Shown piece by piece: positions 11,449 to 22,890 of a DNA stretch of 64,000 bases; position 1 is the stretch's first letter; the number at the start of each line of letters is the position of its first letter. The stretch is from NCBI GenBank assembly GCA_014529385.2, contig CM043958.1:86436525-86500524 (forward strand), given 5' to 3'. Under the pieces are notes generated by a model. That model saw nothing but the letters and a program-made list of their open reading frames with translations. It searched no databases and was not told where the DNA came from. The translations under genes and the position numbers were made by a program. The stretch is from Adiantum capillus-veneris. Lineage: Eukaryota; Streptophyta; Polypodiopsida; Polypodiales; Pteridaceae.

Positions 11449-12510
11449 TGTCATAATAACTAATATATAATTCTCCTAAACTATTTTCTCATGTTAAACT
11501 GATCATCTAATATGGGGAAGTACCAGGGGAGAAAAAGCTAGATTATTGGTAAGGCTAGTAGACTGGTCACAGTAGGGATCCAAAGGGGGACCATCTACAG
11601 AAGAGCAATGTGCAAGCAATGGTCTTCAAAGACCTAAGGTTCAGCCCATTAAGACTTCCAAAATGCTAAGGCTCTAAAATTCAAAGGTTAAGTCCAATGG
11701 TCAATCCTTAGGAAATTTGGATGCTTGATAGTGTACAAAAAGTCTTTGCAAGCTTCTAAAGAGGAGGGGGCGAGCCCTTTTAGTAGGGGATGAGAGAGAA
11801 ACACACACACTCATACAAGCCCCTTTACACAAAGAGCATAGTGGACACATGTCAGCTCCGTAGCCCAATTGCCAACAAGGTGCATCAAATCCTATTGGAT
11901 GGCCATAGAGGTGGACCAATGACAATTAGGCTAGAGTAAATCTAGTTTAATTCATTTAAAAACACTTAGTAAAAGAACCAATAAGAATTAATCTCTCTAG
12001 AGACTATTGGCCAGTCTCCCAAGGGGTCCAACGAGCAGTCATCAGCCCAATGGCTTGGCTGATTCCTGTTGGCCAGAATACTAAGGGGTCTAATGAAAAT
12101 TTAATTGCATTAATTAATTACTTAAAGCTCTCACAAAAGGGGAAAGGGGGACACATGTCACAAGGCTATCACTTATGCTTCTTAATTATCATTGGCTAGG
12201 CTTTGCAGGGTCCAATGGGGTGTCAGCATGAGTAAAAAGCATGAGGGGTCGACCAAGAGAGAGAGGGGGCTGATTTTTTCAAGGCATTATCACACACACT
12301 CACACAATCTCATGTGTGAAGTAAAGAAGACTCTCTCACCTTCTCAAGCTTTAATAGAAATCTCATCACCTACTCCAAGCTTGTGAGAAGGGAGGCCTAC
12401 ACCAACAACTCTTGGCTTTGTGATGTAAATCCAACCAAGAACCAAGCTCCAATGCATGCTCATCTCCTCTGCCATGCTAATTACTAAGTTATACTAAGCT
12501 ATTATGAGTG
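11449..12510 (+). mobile_element. 5' LTR of gypsy element A, truncated
   Basis: Begins TGTCATAATAACTAATA and aligns with the first 1.06 kb of the LTRs at 32391-33944, 47562-49139 and 55308-56903. It breaks off after ATTATGAGTG at 12510, where array sequence begins with a 5-bp GAGTG microhomology. About 0.5 kb of LTR plus the primer site and first leader bases are missing. The 5 bases before it (TTCCG) match TTGCG after the 3' LTR at four of five positions. Confidence 0.8.
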
Positions 12511-13855
12511 TATCTCGAAGAAGAGAGTGAAGAAGAAGATGAAATCATAGGTGGGGAGATCATGGACCACATTGATCATAAAGATATGATTGTGTACATG
12601 GAATGCCAACTCCAAAACAAAGTAGAAGAGTGTGAGTTGAATCCATGTGAGGATAATCTTCAAGAAGTGTTTGAGGATGTTGAAAAGCATTGGTATGACC
12701 CATGTATATTAAGCATGGAGGAACCTATCATGCAAGAAGCCAAAGTTTTCACAAAATCAAACAGTAATACATCAACCTTTGAGGTGGTACAATGTGAGGA
12801 ATTACAACCTTGCCAAAGGGGGGGCTTAGAAAGGGATGAAGAACATGGGAGAGTAGTAAAAAATAAAATCATAAAAGGAAACTGTCAGAAGGGTATCATT
12901 CTCTCCAATGGTGTTTTAGTGGGTGGCTCTTCATTCATGGGACAATCTCTTAGCAAGAAAATCCAAGCTTTTGAAGCCCAAATCATCTTCACATTGGGTT
13001 TCACCTCTTCAAAGTCAACTTCTCCTCTCTTCACATATACCTTTCATCCGGGGCACCATACCTTCTTAAGTGGAAGAGGACATGAATACTTGGTGATGAA
13101 CAGATGTTTCCAAACCTTCTACATTTGGTTCTTTGGTGTATGGAGGTCGCACATTGTGATGCTTCTGGTCTTCATCATAGATGAAAAACTTGTTGATTTC
13201 TACATGTGGATATTTCATCAATCAGTACCAAAATCTATTCTCTTCCAATGTGTTGGAAGCAATAGAAACCTTCGTCTATTATCTACTTATGTGGTAAACT
13301 ATTTGCAATATCTTCCAATAGCAGTTGGAAGCATGGATCAAGCTTTCCTAAATCATGAAGGTCATAGAATCTTTGACTTGATGAGCCTACCCAGGTTGAA
13401 TGAATTTTATGAGCTACAGTTCAGGAATTTGCTCATACAAGCTCTTGAAGATCGTAGCAGATACATCAACTTTACACAGGAGGAAGAGCAACCAATCTTT
13501 TATATCACATTCATAGTGATAGATGCAATGATGGACAACAATAAAATCTACAAGTTTCTTCAGAAAAAATCAATAAGTGATTCCATACCATACATCTCTC
13601 TTTGCGAAAGATATTTCAAGATCTTTGATCCTGGGGGGTGCTTATGGAACTTTCTCAAAGGAGGAGGTTTACTCAGTCACTTCATTACATCCTCCTATTG
13701 GCTCTCAGAACCTTTCATATCACGCAAGGTTTTTTAATCATACAACAAAGGTTCTTCAAAGATAAGAGCAGACAAAGACAGACGTTACACAATCTACATG
13801 TTGTATGGTCGGATAAATGGTACATGAATGTACCATTATCGAAGGGGGGGGCTAA
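12511..13855 (+). pseudogene. Array unit 0: truncated interior, C-terminal ORF domain in frame
   Basis: The 3' half of the array interior. An ORF (12508-13737) continues in one frame from the acidic gag tail (EEEDEIIGGEIM) into the unrecognised C-terminal domain (MIVYMECQL...). Units 1 and 2 have lost one G here (ATGGACC to ATGACC) and are frameshifted, so this copy shows the ancestral fusion. The first ~60 bp differ from units 1 and 2 at several positions, while the rest is near identical. A polypurine tract lies at 13842-13851, four bases before LTR1. The start is a deletion junction, not a real N-terminus. Confidence 0.7.
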
Positions 13856-16458
13856 TGATAGCCGTTTTTTTGGCTTTCCATAATTGCCATAGTAAGCTAC
13901 CTCACCCTATCAAATCACTCAAACATTTTGGTTATCCCTACCATTTCACTGTACATAGGCGTGTGTGAGTTAGGGGACTTTCTCCATATTTTCTTAAAAA
14001 CCCTCAATTAGCTAGTCACTAGGCTAGTTGAGCCAAAAAACAAAATAAAATCAAAAAAATAAAATATATTATGGCCCATTTGTGTGTAAATATTTCATTG
14101 AATATAGGGCCTAAATAAAAGGATTTTTCATAATTATTTTGGTATTTATTTAATTATTTATACTTAGGTGTGTGTTATTTATGCTATGTACATTGACTCA
14201 CCATTACCATATTTTCTCTTACCATTTTGCATACTCTTTATTCCATATAAAAATAATTTCATGCAAGCTTCTCTTATTTTTGGTGCAACTCCATCCCAAC
14301 AAAAATCCAAAAAAACTAGTTCTATTTACGTGTATATTTTTTCACTATTGTGATTTTTTCCTTCCTACATCTATTCTTTATTACTCTCATAAATTAGACC
14401 ACAAAAAATATTAATCTTTTTATGGTAGACTTATAATGAGAGAGATTTATTTTGACCCCTTTATATTTTTTCCACCTATATTATTTATATTTGACATGTA
14501 CATATTTTTTAGACCCCTCAATATTTGATTTTCTTAGTTGTACTATTCATTTATATCATGATCTCAACAATATCTTCAATTATAGACCTACCAAATAAGG
14601 TCAAGGGTATGTGGAATGCATGCATGCACCATGGGGAGCTCACTCTTGGAGGTATTCAAAAGAATCATCCAAAGAAGGACCTCACAAGGACCTTGTGTAG
14701 TGGAAAAAATAGTCGGTTTTGCTGAATTTTTAAAGATCACATGCTTCCCCGAATTTGAAAAGGTGATACAAACAAAAGTTGTAGCTCGTGAGCTGAAATT
14801 TCACCTCAAAGTTTTTCATATATTTTTGAGCTACGAGCTGTGAGCTATGGATTTTATTGGTGGACCCCAATTTGCCCATGCTATGCAGCCACACTCCCTC
14901 TTCCACTTTATCATTTTCCTCTTTCACACACACTCCTCCCTCTCCTTCCCACTCCCAAACCTGCAACTCCCATGTCCTAATTCACCCTCTTCACCATTGC
15001 CACATCTCTCACACCTCCATAGCCTTCATCCTCCATTTCTACACCCTATGTGTCCCCCTTTCTCTCTACATATATGTCCATATTACCATACTCTATTCAT
15101 CTTTGTAAAGAACTTCAAAAATTTAGCAAAAATCCAAGTTTAACCTCTGCAAATGAAGGCTTGATCATGAATTTTCCAAGGTTTGAAGATAACATAGCTT
15201 CATCGACACGCGCTACTTCGCCATGCTGACCGCTTCTTCTACCGGTGCTGTAAAGAGGTGAATTTCAACTTCTCCAAAGCTTCAACCTCTCTTTACAAGC
15301 TCATCCCTTCTCTAACTTTTCTCATCATATATCTCACCATTTGGTGAATGATTTTGTAAATATTTTTTAGTGATAATTACTAACTACTAACCACTAACCT
15401 TATTGTAAAATGCACCATGTACTAGAGTAGGCACTCCCAAATTATTCACTCAATCCTCTCTCCTTTCATCCTCAATAATTCTCTTCCCTTGAGCTTACAT
15501 CCATGTGACTCAAAGGACAAGAGAGACCCACCCTCATGAAAAAAATAAAAATATGCATAATCTTTTATTCCTTCAAATAAACTTGATTAGGCCTAATCCT
15601 AATCGGGGCTTCTAAAACCTATAAATAGAGCCCTTCTCTCCCTTGTTAATTATCACATGATCACACTACACCACACCATTCTCAACACATAACACACCAC
15701 TCTTCAAGCCTAGTTGTGTAGAGTGTGTGCATTGTGAGTGCTCTATTCCATCACTACACATAGGTGCATGGAGAAGCTTCAAGTTAGTTATGTCATCTAG
15801 AGGAGTGGAGTGATACTATACTCTGCAATCACACTTGTACCCTACTCTTGTCCATAAATAAGATTCATAGTTTTGGGTGCAATTGTATGTTGCAACTACG
15901 ACTCTTCTCTCCAAATTGACTTGATAAGTTGGCTCATTAGGTGATTGAAGTTATATTGTCCTTGAAGTTTGTTGTGCCATTTCATGCTTGGTGGTTTGAG
16001 GGCTTGTTGAATTGTTTGCCAAAACTTTCAATTGTAAGAGGGTGCTCAGTGAGAGGGCTCCCGTGACCCTAAGACAATTTGTGTATTGGCAACAAGGTCA
16101 AGTTTTGTGTTGTCTCTCTATTTCTCATCAAGATTTGTGTGCATCTAGTTTTTAAGGCTAAGACTGAGTTGCTCAAGTTGATTGGTGCGCTTTACCTCTC
16201 TCTGGCGTTGTGAATGTTTGTGTTTGGTGTGTGTGGCTATCTTGCATTCCCCTCTCTTTGTGTGTTTGAGTACAAGGAGATATCACGTGCGTCCTAGTTC
16301 GCATCTACAACTAGGTGGTGCCCCTTTTCTTGTTTGGTTTCTGGCTGTGGGTTGTTGTTGTCTCTGATTGTGCTTGCCCCAGCCCCAATTGAGCAGCACG
16401 GGAGCCTCGAAGGGTGTTTAGAGGCCGCTCTTCTTGTTGCCCGCCCCCGACTGCCTCA
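13856..16458 (+). mobile_element. Array LTR1, 2603 bp
   Basis: Bounded by TGATAGCCG and CTGCCTCA (TGA...TCA termini). The boundaries come from the polypurine tract upstream, the primer-like site downstream, and the point at 26758 where the third copy stops matching. It appears identical to LTR2 by eye. A TATA box at 15620-15627 splits it into a U3 of about 1.8 kb and an R/U5 of about 0.8 kb. Several 60-100-codon ORFs inside are of low complexity and not called. Confidence 0.85.
15620..15627 (+). promoter_or_regulatory. TATA box of LTR1
   Basis: TATAAATA in the context CCTATAAATAGAGCCC, conserved in all three LTRs. Transcription would be expected to begin 25-35 bp downstream, near ATCACACTACACC. 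Confidence 0.6.
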
Positions 16459-16461
16459 AAT

Positions 16462-16478
16462 TGGTGCCCCCACGGAGG
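16462..16478 (+). promoter_or_regulatory. Candidate primer-binding site, unit 1
   Basis: TGGTGCCCCCACGGAGG lies three bases after the LTR end. It starts TGG as required to pair with a tRNA 3' CCA. I cannot name the tRNA; it is not initiator Met, unlike the other elements here. The second copy is at 21612-21628. Confidence 0.5.
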
Positions 16479-16771
16479 AATGACTTTGTGCTTATTGTTG
16501 TTGTATTGCATGAATGCTTGAATTTTAGCATAATCAAGTAGATTATATGAATCATGAAAACTTGTATGACTGAATTTAATTTCAAGACAACAAAAATTGA
16601 TCTATAATATGGTTTGGATTAGCATAACATAAGAAAGGAAAAAAACATTTTCACATAAGAATCTAGAATTCATGTTGAAAGACCTTTCAAAACTTTGTGT
16701 AGTTAGTTGATGTCATGAGAGAAAATGATTGTTTGGAACTAATCTTTGTGTGGTTCTAGCATTGAAAGACT

Positions 16772-17740
16772 ATGAAACGCTATACCTTTGATGATATCCC
16801 AATCTTCTTCGGAAATCTAGAAGAAGATGTTGATGATTTTCTTGCTGATTTTAGAATGGTTTGTCGTATCCTTGGTAAAAGGGATGACATTGAAAAAGGG
16901 GATTTTCTATTGCTATGCCTTAGAGGCAACGCTGAGCAATGATTTTGGAGTATGTCTTCTCAGATTGAAGATGGGTATACCCAAATTTCCAAAGCTTTGA
17001 AGACCAGATTCTCTAAATTTCCAACAACGGAGAAAGCATGGGCTTCATTAGGGAGACTTCAACAACATGGTGAAGACTACTATGCTTATGAGGATATTTT
17101 TTCTCGTCAATGGGGAGGATGTGGGTTTAGTTCTACATTTTCAGATTATGTAAAAATGGAGCAATTTATTTCGGGTTTGTCTCCTTTCCTAAAGACTGAG
17201 GTTACTTGTAGTGGACCCTCTACCTTTGAAGAAGCGGTCACTATTGCTCGAAGGAAGTTTCACAAGTACTTCTACATCAAAAATGGTTTCTATCATGCTG
17301 GAAGAACCAACCATCATGAAAGTTTTTCTATCAAGGAGTCATCTCCTTTGCCATACTTGTCTCCTTCTACTCCGACAAATGTTGAAGAAGTTACTTACAT
17401 GCCAAGTGATTATTCAAGTGCTAAAGTGTGTGGCCAAGATTCAAATGTGGAATCTCTTTCTTCTATCTTTATCACAAGCATGCAAAAATCGACACAGGAT
17501 ATCTCAAATGGCATTGATGATTCAATAATGGATACATCCAACCTTTTGGCGGAGGATCAAATTCTAATCCGAGCAGACGAAGCTTTTGTGCAACATGACT
17601 CTATGGAGAATGAAGACCTTGAAGGTAACCTTGATCTTATGGAATGTTCTGAGAGTGTATCTTGTCTAAAAGAAGAGAGTAAAGAAGAAGATGAAATCAT
17701 AGGTGGGGAGATCATGACCACATTGATCATAAAGATATGA
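16772..17740 (+). pseudogene. Array unit 1 gag-like ORF with in-frame TGA
   Basis: Begins MKRYTFDDIPIFFGNLEE at 16772 and reaches a TGA at 16940-16942 (LRGNAEQ*FWSM), then runs open to 17740. The capsid-like pattern (FFGNLEEDVDDFLADF; then KTRFSKFPTTEKAWASLGRL; then EQFISGLSPFLKTEV and FEEAVTIARRKF) resembles retrotransposon gag. No CCHC knuckle is visible. A single-base deletion near 17717 shifts the frame so that it ends TTLIIKI and overlaps the next ORF by ATGA. Without the two lesions, gag and the next ORF would be one reading frame of about 705 codons. Confidence 0.75.
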
Positions 17741-18888
17741 TTGTGTACATGGAATGCCAACTCCAAAACAAAGTAGAAGAGTGTGAGTTGAATCCATGTG
17801 AGGATAATCTTCAAGAAGTGTTTGAGGATGTTGAAAAGCATTGGTATGACCCATGTATATTAAGCATGGAGGAACCTATCATGCAAGAAGCCAAAGTTTT
17901 CACAAAATCAAACAGTAATACATCAACCTTTGAGGTGGTACAATGTGAGGAATTACAACCTTGCCAAAGGGGGGGCTTAGAAAGGGATGAAGAACATGGG
18001 AGAGTAGTAAAAAATAAAATCATAAAAGGAAACTGTCAGAAGGGTATCATTCTCTCCAATGGTGTTTTAGTGGGTGGCTCTTCATTCATGGGACAATCTC
18101 TTAGCAAGAAAATCCAAGCTTTTGAAGCCCAAATCATCTTCACATTGGGTTTCACCTCTTCAAAGTCAACTTCTCCTCTCTTCACATATACCTTTCATCC
18201 GGGGCACCATACCTTCTTAAGTGGAAGAGGACATGAATACTTGGTGATGAACAGATGTTTCCAAACCTTCTACATTTGGTTCTTTGGTGTATGGAGGTCG
18301 CACATTGTGATGCTTCTGGTCTTCATCATAGATGAAAAACTTGTTGATTTCTACATGTGGATATTTCATCAATCAGTACCAAAATCTATTCTCTTCCAAT
18401 GTGTTGGAAGCAATAGAAACCTTCGTCTATTATCTACTTATGTGGTAAACTATTTGCAATATCTTCCAATAGCAGTTGGAAGCATGGATCAAGCTTTCCT
18501 AAATCATGAAGGTCATAGAATCTTTGACTTGATGAGCCTACCCAGGTTGAATGAATTTTATGAGCTACAGTTCAGGAATTTGCTCATACAAGCTCTTGAA
18601 GATCGTAGCAGATACATCAACTTTACACAGGAGGAAGAGCAACCAATCTTTTATATCACATTCATAGTGATAGATGCAATGATGGACAACAATAAAATCT
18701 ACAAGTTTCTTCAGAAAAAATCAATAAGTGATTCCATACCATACATCTCTCTTTGCGAAAGATATTTCAAGATCTTTGATCCTGGGGGGTGCTTATGGAA
18801 CTTTCTCAAAGGAGGAGGTTTACTCAGTCACTTCATTACATCCTCCTATTGGCTCTCAGAACCTTTCATATCACGCAAGGTTTTTTAA
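17737..18888 (+). CDS. Array unit 1 C-terminal ORF, 383 aa, unrecognised
   Basis: Open for 383 codons. In unit 0 it is in frame with gag, so it is probably the C-terminal half of a gag fusion rather than a separate gene; the ATG at 17737 is an internal Met. It starts acidic and Cys-containing (VEECELNPCEDNLQEVFEDV). It has a basic patch (GRVVKNKIIKGNCQKG), then a hydrophobic aromatic-rich region (FQTFYIWFFGVWRSHIVMLLVFIIDE), and ends LSEPFISRKVF 117 bp before LTR2. I see no protease DSG/DTG, RT YxDD, integrase DDE or zinc knuckle. It is identical or nearly so in three copies. Function unknown; it could be a highly diverged pol relic or a novel structural domain. Confidence 0.55.
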   Translation: MIVYMECQLQNKVEECELNPCEDNLQEVFEDVEKHWYDPCILSMEEPIMQEAKVFTKSNSNTSTFEVVQCEELQPCQRGGLERDEEHGRVVKNKIIKGNCQKGIILSNGVLVGGSSFMGQSLSKKIQAFEAQIIFTLGFTSSKSTSPLFTYTFHPGHHTFLSGRGHEYLVMNRCFQTFYIWFFGVWRSHIVMLLVFIIDEKLVDFYMWIFHQSVPKSILFQCVGSNRNLRLLSTYVVNYLQYLPIAVGSMDQAFLNHEGHRIFDLMSLPRLNEFYELQFRNLLIQALEDRSRYINFTQEEEQPIFYITFIVIDAMMDNNKIYKFLQKKSISDSIPYISLCERYFKIFDPGGCLWNFLKGGGLLSHFITSSYWLSEPFISRKVF

Positions 18889-19005
18889 TCATACAACAAA
18901 GGTTCTTCAAAGATAAGAGCAGACAAAGACAGACGTTACACAATCTACATGTTGTATGGTCGGATAAATGGTACATGAATGTACCATTATCGAAGGGGGG
19001 GCTAA

Positions 19006-21608
19006 TGATAGCCGTTTTTTTGGCTTTCCATAATTGCCATAGTAAGCTACCTCACCCTATCAAATCACTCAAACATTTTGGTTATCCCTACCATTTCACT
19101 GTACATAGGCGTGTGTGAGTTAGGGGACTTTCTCCATATTTTCTTAAAAACCCTCAATTAGCTAGTCACTAGGCTAGTTGAGCCAAAAAACAAAATAAAA
19201 TCAAAAAAATAAAATATATTATGGCCCATTTGTGTGTAAATATTTCATTGAATATAGGGCCTAAATAAAAGGATTTTTCATAATTATTTTGGTATTTATT
19301 TAATTATTTATACTTAGGTGTGTGTTATTTATGCTATGTACATTGACTCACCATTACCATATTTTCTCTTACCATTTTGCATACTCTTTATTCCATATAA
19401 AAATAATTTCATGCAAGCTTCTCTTATTTTTGGTGCAACTCCATCCCAACAAAAATCCAAAAAAACTAGTTCTATTTACGTGTATATTTTTTCACTATTG
19501 TGATTTTTTCCTTCCTACATCTATTCTTTATTACTCTCATAAATTAGACCACAAAAAATATTAATCTTTTTATGGTAGACTTATAATGAGAGAGATTTAT
19601 TTTGACCCCTTTATATTTTTTCCACCTATATTATTTATATTTGACATGTACATATTTTTTAGACCCCTCAATATTTGATTTTCTTAGTTGTACTATTCAT
19701 TTATATCATGATCTCAACAATATCTTCAATTATAGACCTACCAAATAAGGTCAAGGGTATGTGGAATGCATGCATGCACCATGGGGAGCTCACTCTTGGA
19801 GGTATTCAAAAGAATCATCCAAAGAAGGACCTCACAAGGACCTTGTGTAGTGGAAAAAATAGTCGGTTTTGCTGAATTTTTAAAGATCACATGCTTCCCC
19901 GAATTTGAAAAGGTGATACAAACAAAAGTTGTAGCTCGTGAGCTGAAATTTCACCTCAAAGTTTTTCATATATTTTTGAGCTACGAGCTGTGAGCTATGG
20001 ATTTTATTGGTGGACCCCAATTTGCCCATGCTATGCAGCCACACTCCCTCTTCCACTTTATCATTTTCCTCTTTCACACACACTCCTCCCTCTCCTTCCC
20101 ACTCCCAAACCTGCAACTCCCATGTCCTAATTCACCCTCTTCACCATTGCCACATCTCTCACACCTCCATAGCCTTCATCCTCCATTTCTACACCCTATG
20201 TGTCCCCCTTTCTCTCTACATATATGTCCATATTACCATACTCTATTCATCTTTGTAAAGAACTTCAAAAATTTAGCAAAAATCCAAGTTTAACCTCTGC
20301 AAATGAAGGCTTGATCATGAATTTTCCAAGGTTTGAAGATAACATAGCTTCATCGACACGCGCTACTTCGCCATGCTGACCGCTTCTTCTACCGGTGCTG
20401 TAAAGAGGTGAATTTCAACTTCTCCAAAGCTTCAACCTCTCTTTACAAGCTCATCCCTTCTCTAACTTTTCTCATCATATATCTCACCATTTGGTGAATG
20501 ATTTTGTAAATATTTTTTAGTGATAATTACTAACTACTAACCACTAACCTTATTGTAAAATGCACCATGTACTAGAGTAGGCACTCCCAAATTATTCACT
20601 CAATCCTCTCTCCTTTCATCCTCAATAATTCTCTTCCCTTGAGCTTACATCCATGTGACTCAAAGGACAAGAGAGACCCACCCTCATGAAAAAAATAAAA
20701 ATATGCATAATCTTTTATTCCTTCAAATAAACTTGATTAGGCCTAATCCTAATCGGGGCTTCTAAAACCTATAAATAGAGCCCTTCTCTCCCTTGTTAAT
20801 TATCACATGATCACACTACACCACACCATTCTCAACACATAACACACCACTCTTCAAGCCTAGTTGTGTAGAGTGTGTGCATTGTGAGTGCTCTATTCCA
20901 TCACTACACATAGGTGCATGGAGAAGCTTCAAGTTAGTTATGTCATCTAGAGGAGTGGAGTGATACTATACTCTGCAATCACACTTGTACCCTACTCTTG
21001 TCCATAAATAAGATTCATAGTTTTGGGTGCAATTGTATGTTGCAACTACGACTCTTCTCTCCAAATTGACTTGATAAGTTGGCTCATTAGGTGATTGAAG
21101 TTATATTGTCCTTGAAGTTTGTTGTGCCATTTCATGCTTGGTGGTTTGAGGGCTTGTTGAATTGTTTGCCAAAACTTTCAATTGTAAGAGGGTGCTCAGT
21201 GAGAGGGCTCCCGTGACCCTAAGACAATTTGTGTATTGGCAACAAGGTCAAGTTTTGTGTTGTCTCTCTATTTCTCATCAAGATTTGTGTGCATCTAGTT
21301 TTTAAGGCTAAGACTGAGTTGCTCAAGTTGATTGGTGCGCTTTACCTCTCTCTGGCGTTGTGAATGTTTGTGTTTGGTGTGTGTGGCTATCTTGCATTCC
21401 CCTCTCTTTGTGTGTTTGAGTACAAGGAGATATCACGTGCGTCCTAGTTCGCATCTACAACTAGGTGGTGCCCCTTTTCTTGTTTGGTTTCTGGCTGTGG
21501 GTTGTTGTTGTCTCTGATTGTGCTTGCCCCAGCCCCAATTGAGCAGCACGGGAGCCTCGAAGGGTGTTTAGAGGCCGCTCTTCTTGTTGCCCGCCCCCGA
21601 CTGCCTCA
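19006..21608 (+). mobile_element. Array LTR2, 2603 bp
   Basis: Same termini and length as LTR1 with no difference noticed by eye. It serves as 3' LTR of unit 1 and 5' LTR of unit 2, with a polypurine tract upstream (about 18992-19001) and the primer-like site downstream. The unit period is 5150 bp. Confidence 0.85.
20770..20777 (+). promoter_or_regulatory. TATA box of LTR2
   Basis: TATAAATA in the same context as in LTR1. Confidence 0.6.
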
Positions 21609-21921
21609 AATTGGTGCCCCCACGGAGGAATGACTTTGTGCTTATTGTTGTTGTATTGCATGAATGCTTGAATTTTAGCATAATCAAGTAGATTATATGA
21701 ATCATGAAAACTTGTATGACTGAATTTAATTTCAAGACAACAAAAATTGATCTATAATATGGTTTGGATTAGCATAACATAAGAAAGGAAAAAAACATTT
21801 TCACATAAGAATCTAGAATTCATGTTGAAAGACCTTTCAAAACTTTGTGTAGTTAGTTGATGTCATGAGAGAAAATGATTGTTTGGAACTAATCTTTGTG
21901 TGGTTCTAGCATTGAAAGACT

Positions 21922-22890
21922 ATGAAACGCTATACCTTTGATGATATCCCAATCTTCTTCGGAAATCTAGAAGAAGATGTTGATGATTTTCTTGCTGATT
22001 TTAGAATGGTTTGTCGTATCCTTGGTAAAAGGGATGACATTGAAAAAGGGGATTTTCTATTGCTATGCCTTAGAGGCAACGCTGAGCAATGATTTTGGAG
22101 TATGTCTTCTCAGATTGAAGATGGGTATACCCAAATTTCCAAAGCTTTGAAGACCAGATTCTCTAAATTTCCAACAACGGAGAAAGCATGGGCTTCATTA
22201 GGGAGACTTCAACAACATGGTGAAGACTACTATGCTTATGAGGATATTTTTTCTCGTCAATGGGGAGGATGTGGGTTTAGTTCTACATTTTCAGATTATG
22301 TAAAAATGGAGCAATTTATTTCGGGTTTGTCTCCTTTCCTAAAGACTGAGGTTACTTGTAGTGGACCCTCTACCTTTGAAGAAGCGGTCACTATTGCTCG
22401 AAGGAAGTTTCACAAGTACTTCTACATCAAAAATGGTTTCTATCATGCTGGAAGAACCAACCATCATGAAAGTTTTTCTATCAAGGAGTCATCTCCTTTG
22501 CCATACTTGTCTCCTTCTACTCCGACAAATGTTGAAGAAGTTACTTACATGCCAAGTGATTATTCAAGTGCTAAAGTGTGTGGCCAAGATTCAAATGTGG
22601 AATCTCTTTCTTCTATCTTTATCACAAGCATGCAAAAATCGACACAGGATATCTCAAATGGCATTGATGATTCAATAATGGATACATCCAACCTTTTGGC
22701 GGAGGATCAAATTCTAATCCGAGCAGACGAAGCTTTTGTGCAACATGACTCTATGGAGAATGAAGACCTTGAAGGTAACCTTGATCTTATGGAATGTTCT
22801 GAGAGTGTATCTTGTCTAAAAGAAGAGAGTAAAGAAGAAGATGAAATCATAGGTGGGGAGATCATGACCACATTGATCATAAAGATATGA
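21922..22890 (+). pseudogene. Array unit 2 gag-like ORF with the same TGA
   Basis: Copy of 16772-17740 displaced by 5150 bp. It carries the same in-frame TGA (22090-22092) and the same single-base deletion before the ATGA overlap. Both lesions therefore predate duplication of the unit, so the array grew by recombination and not by two retrotransposition events of an active copy. Confidence 0.75.

Noticed and set aside
14168-15143. Several 60-98-codon ORFs inside the array LTRs (repeated at +5150 and +10300)
   Set aside because: They overlap in different frames, are rich in Ser/His/Pro or Phe/Tyr from pyrimidine-rich DNA, and sit in the U3 of an LTR with no start context or domain.
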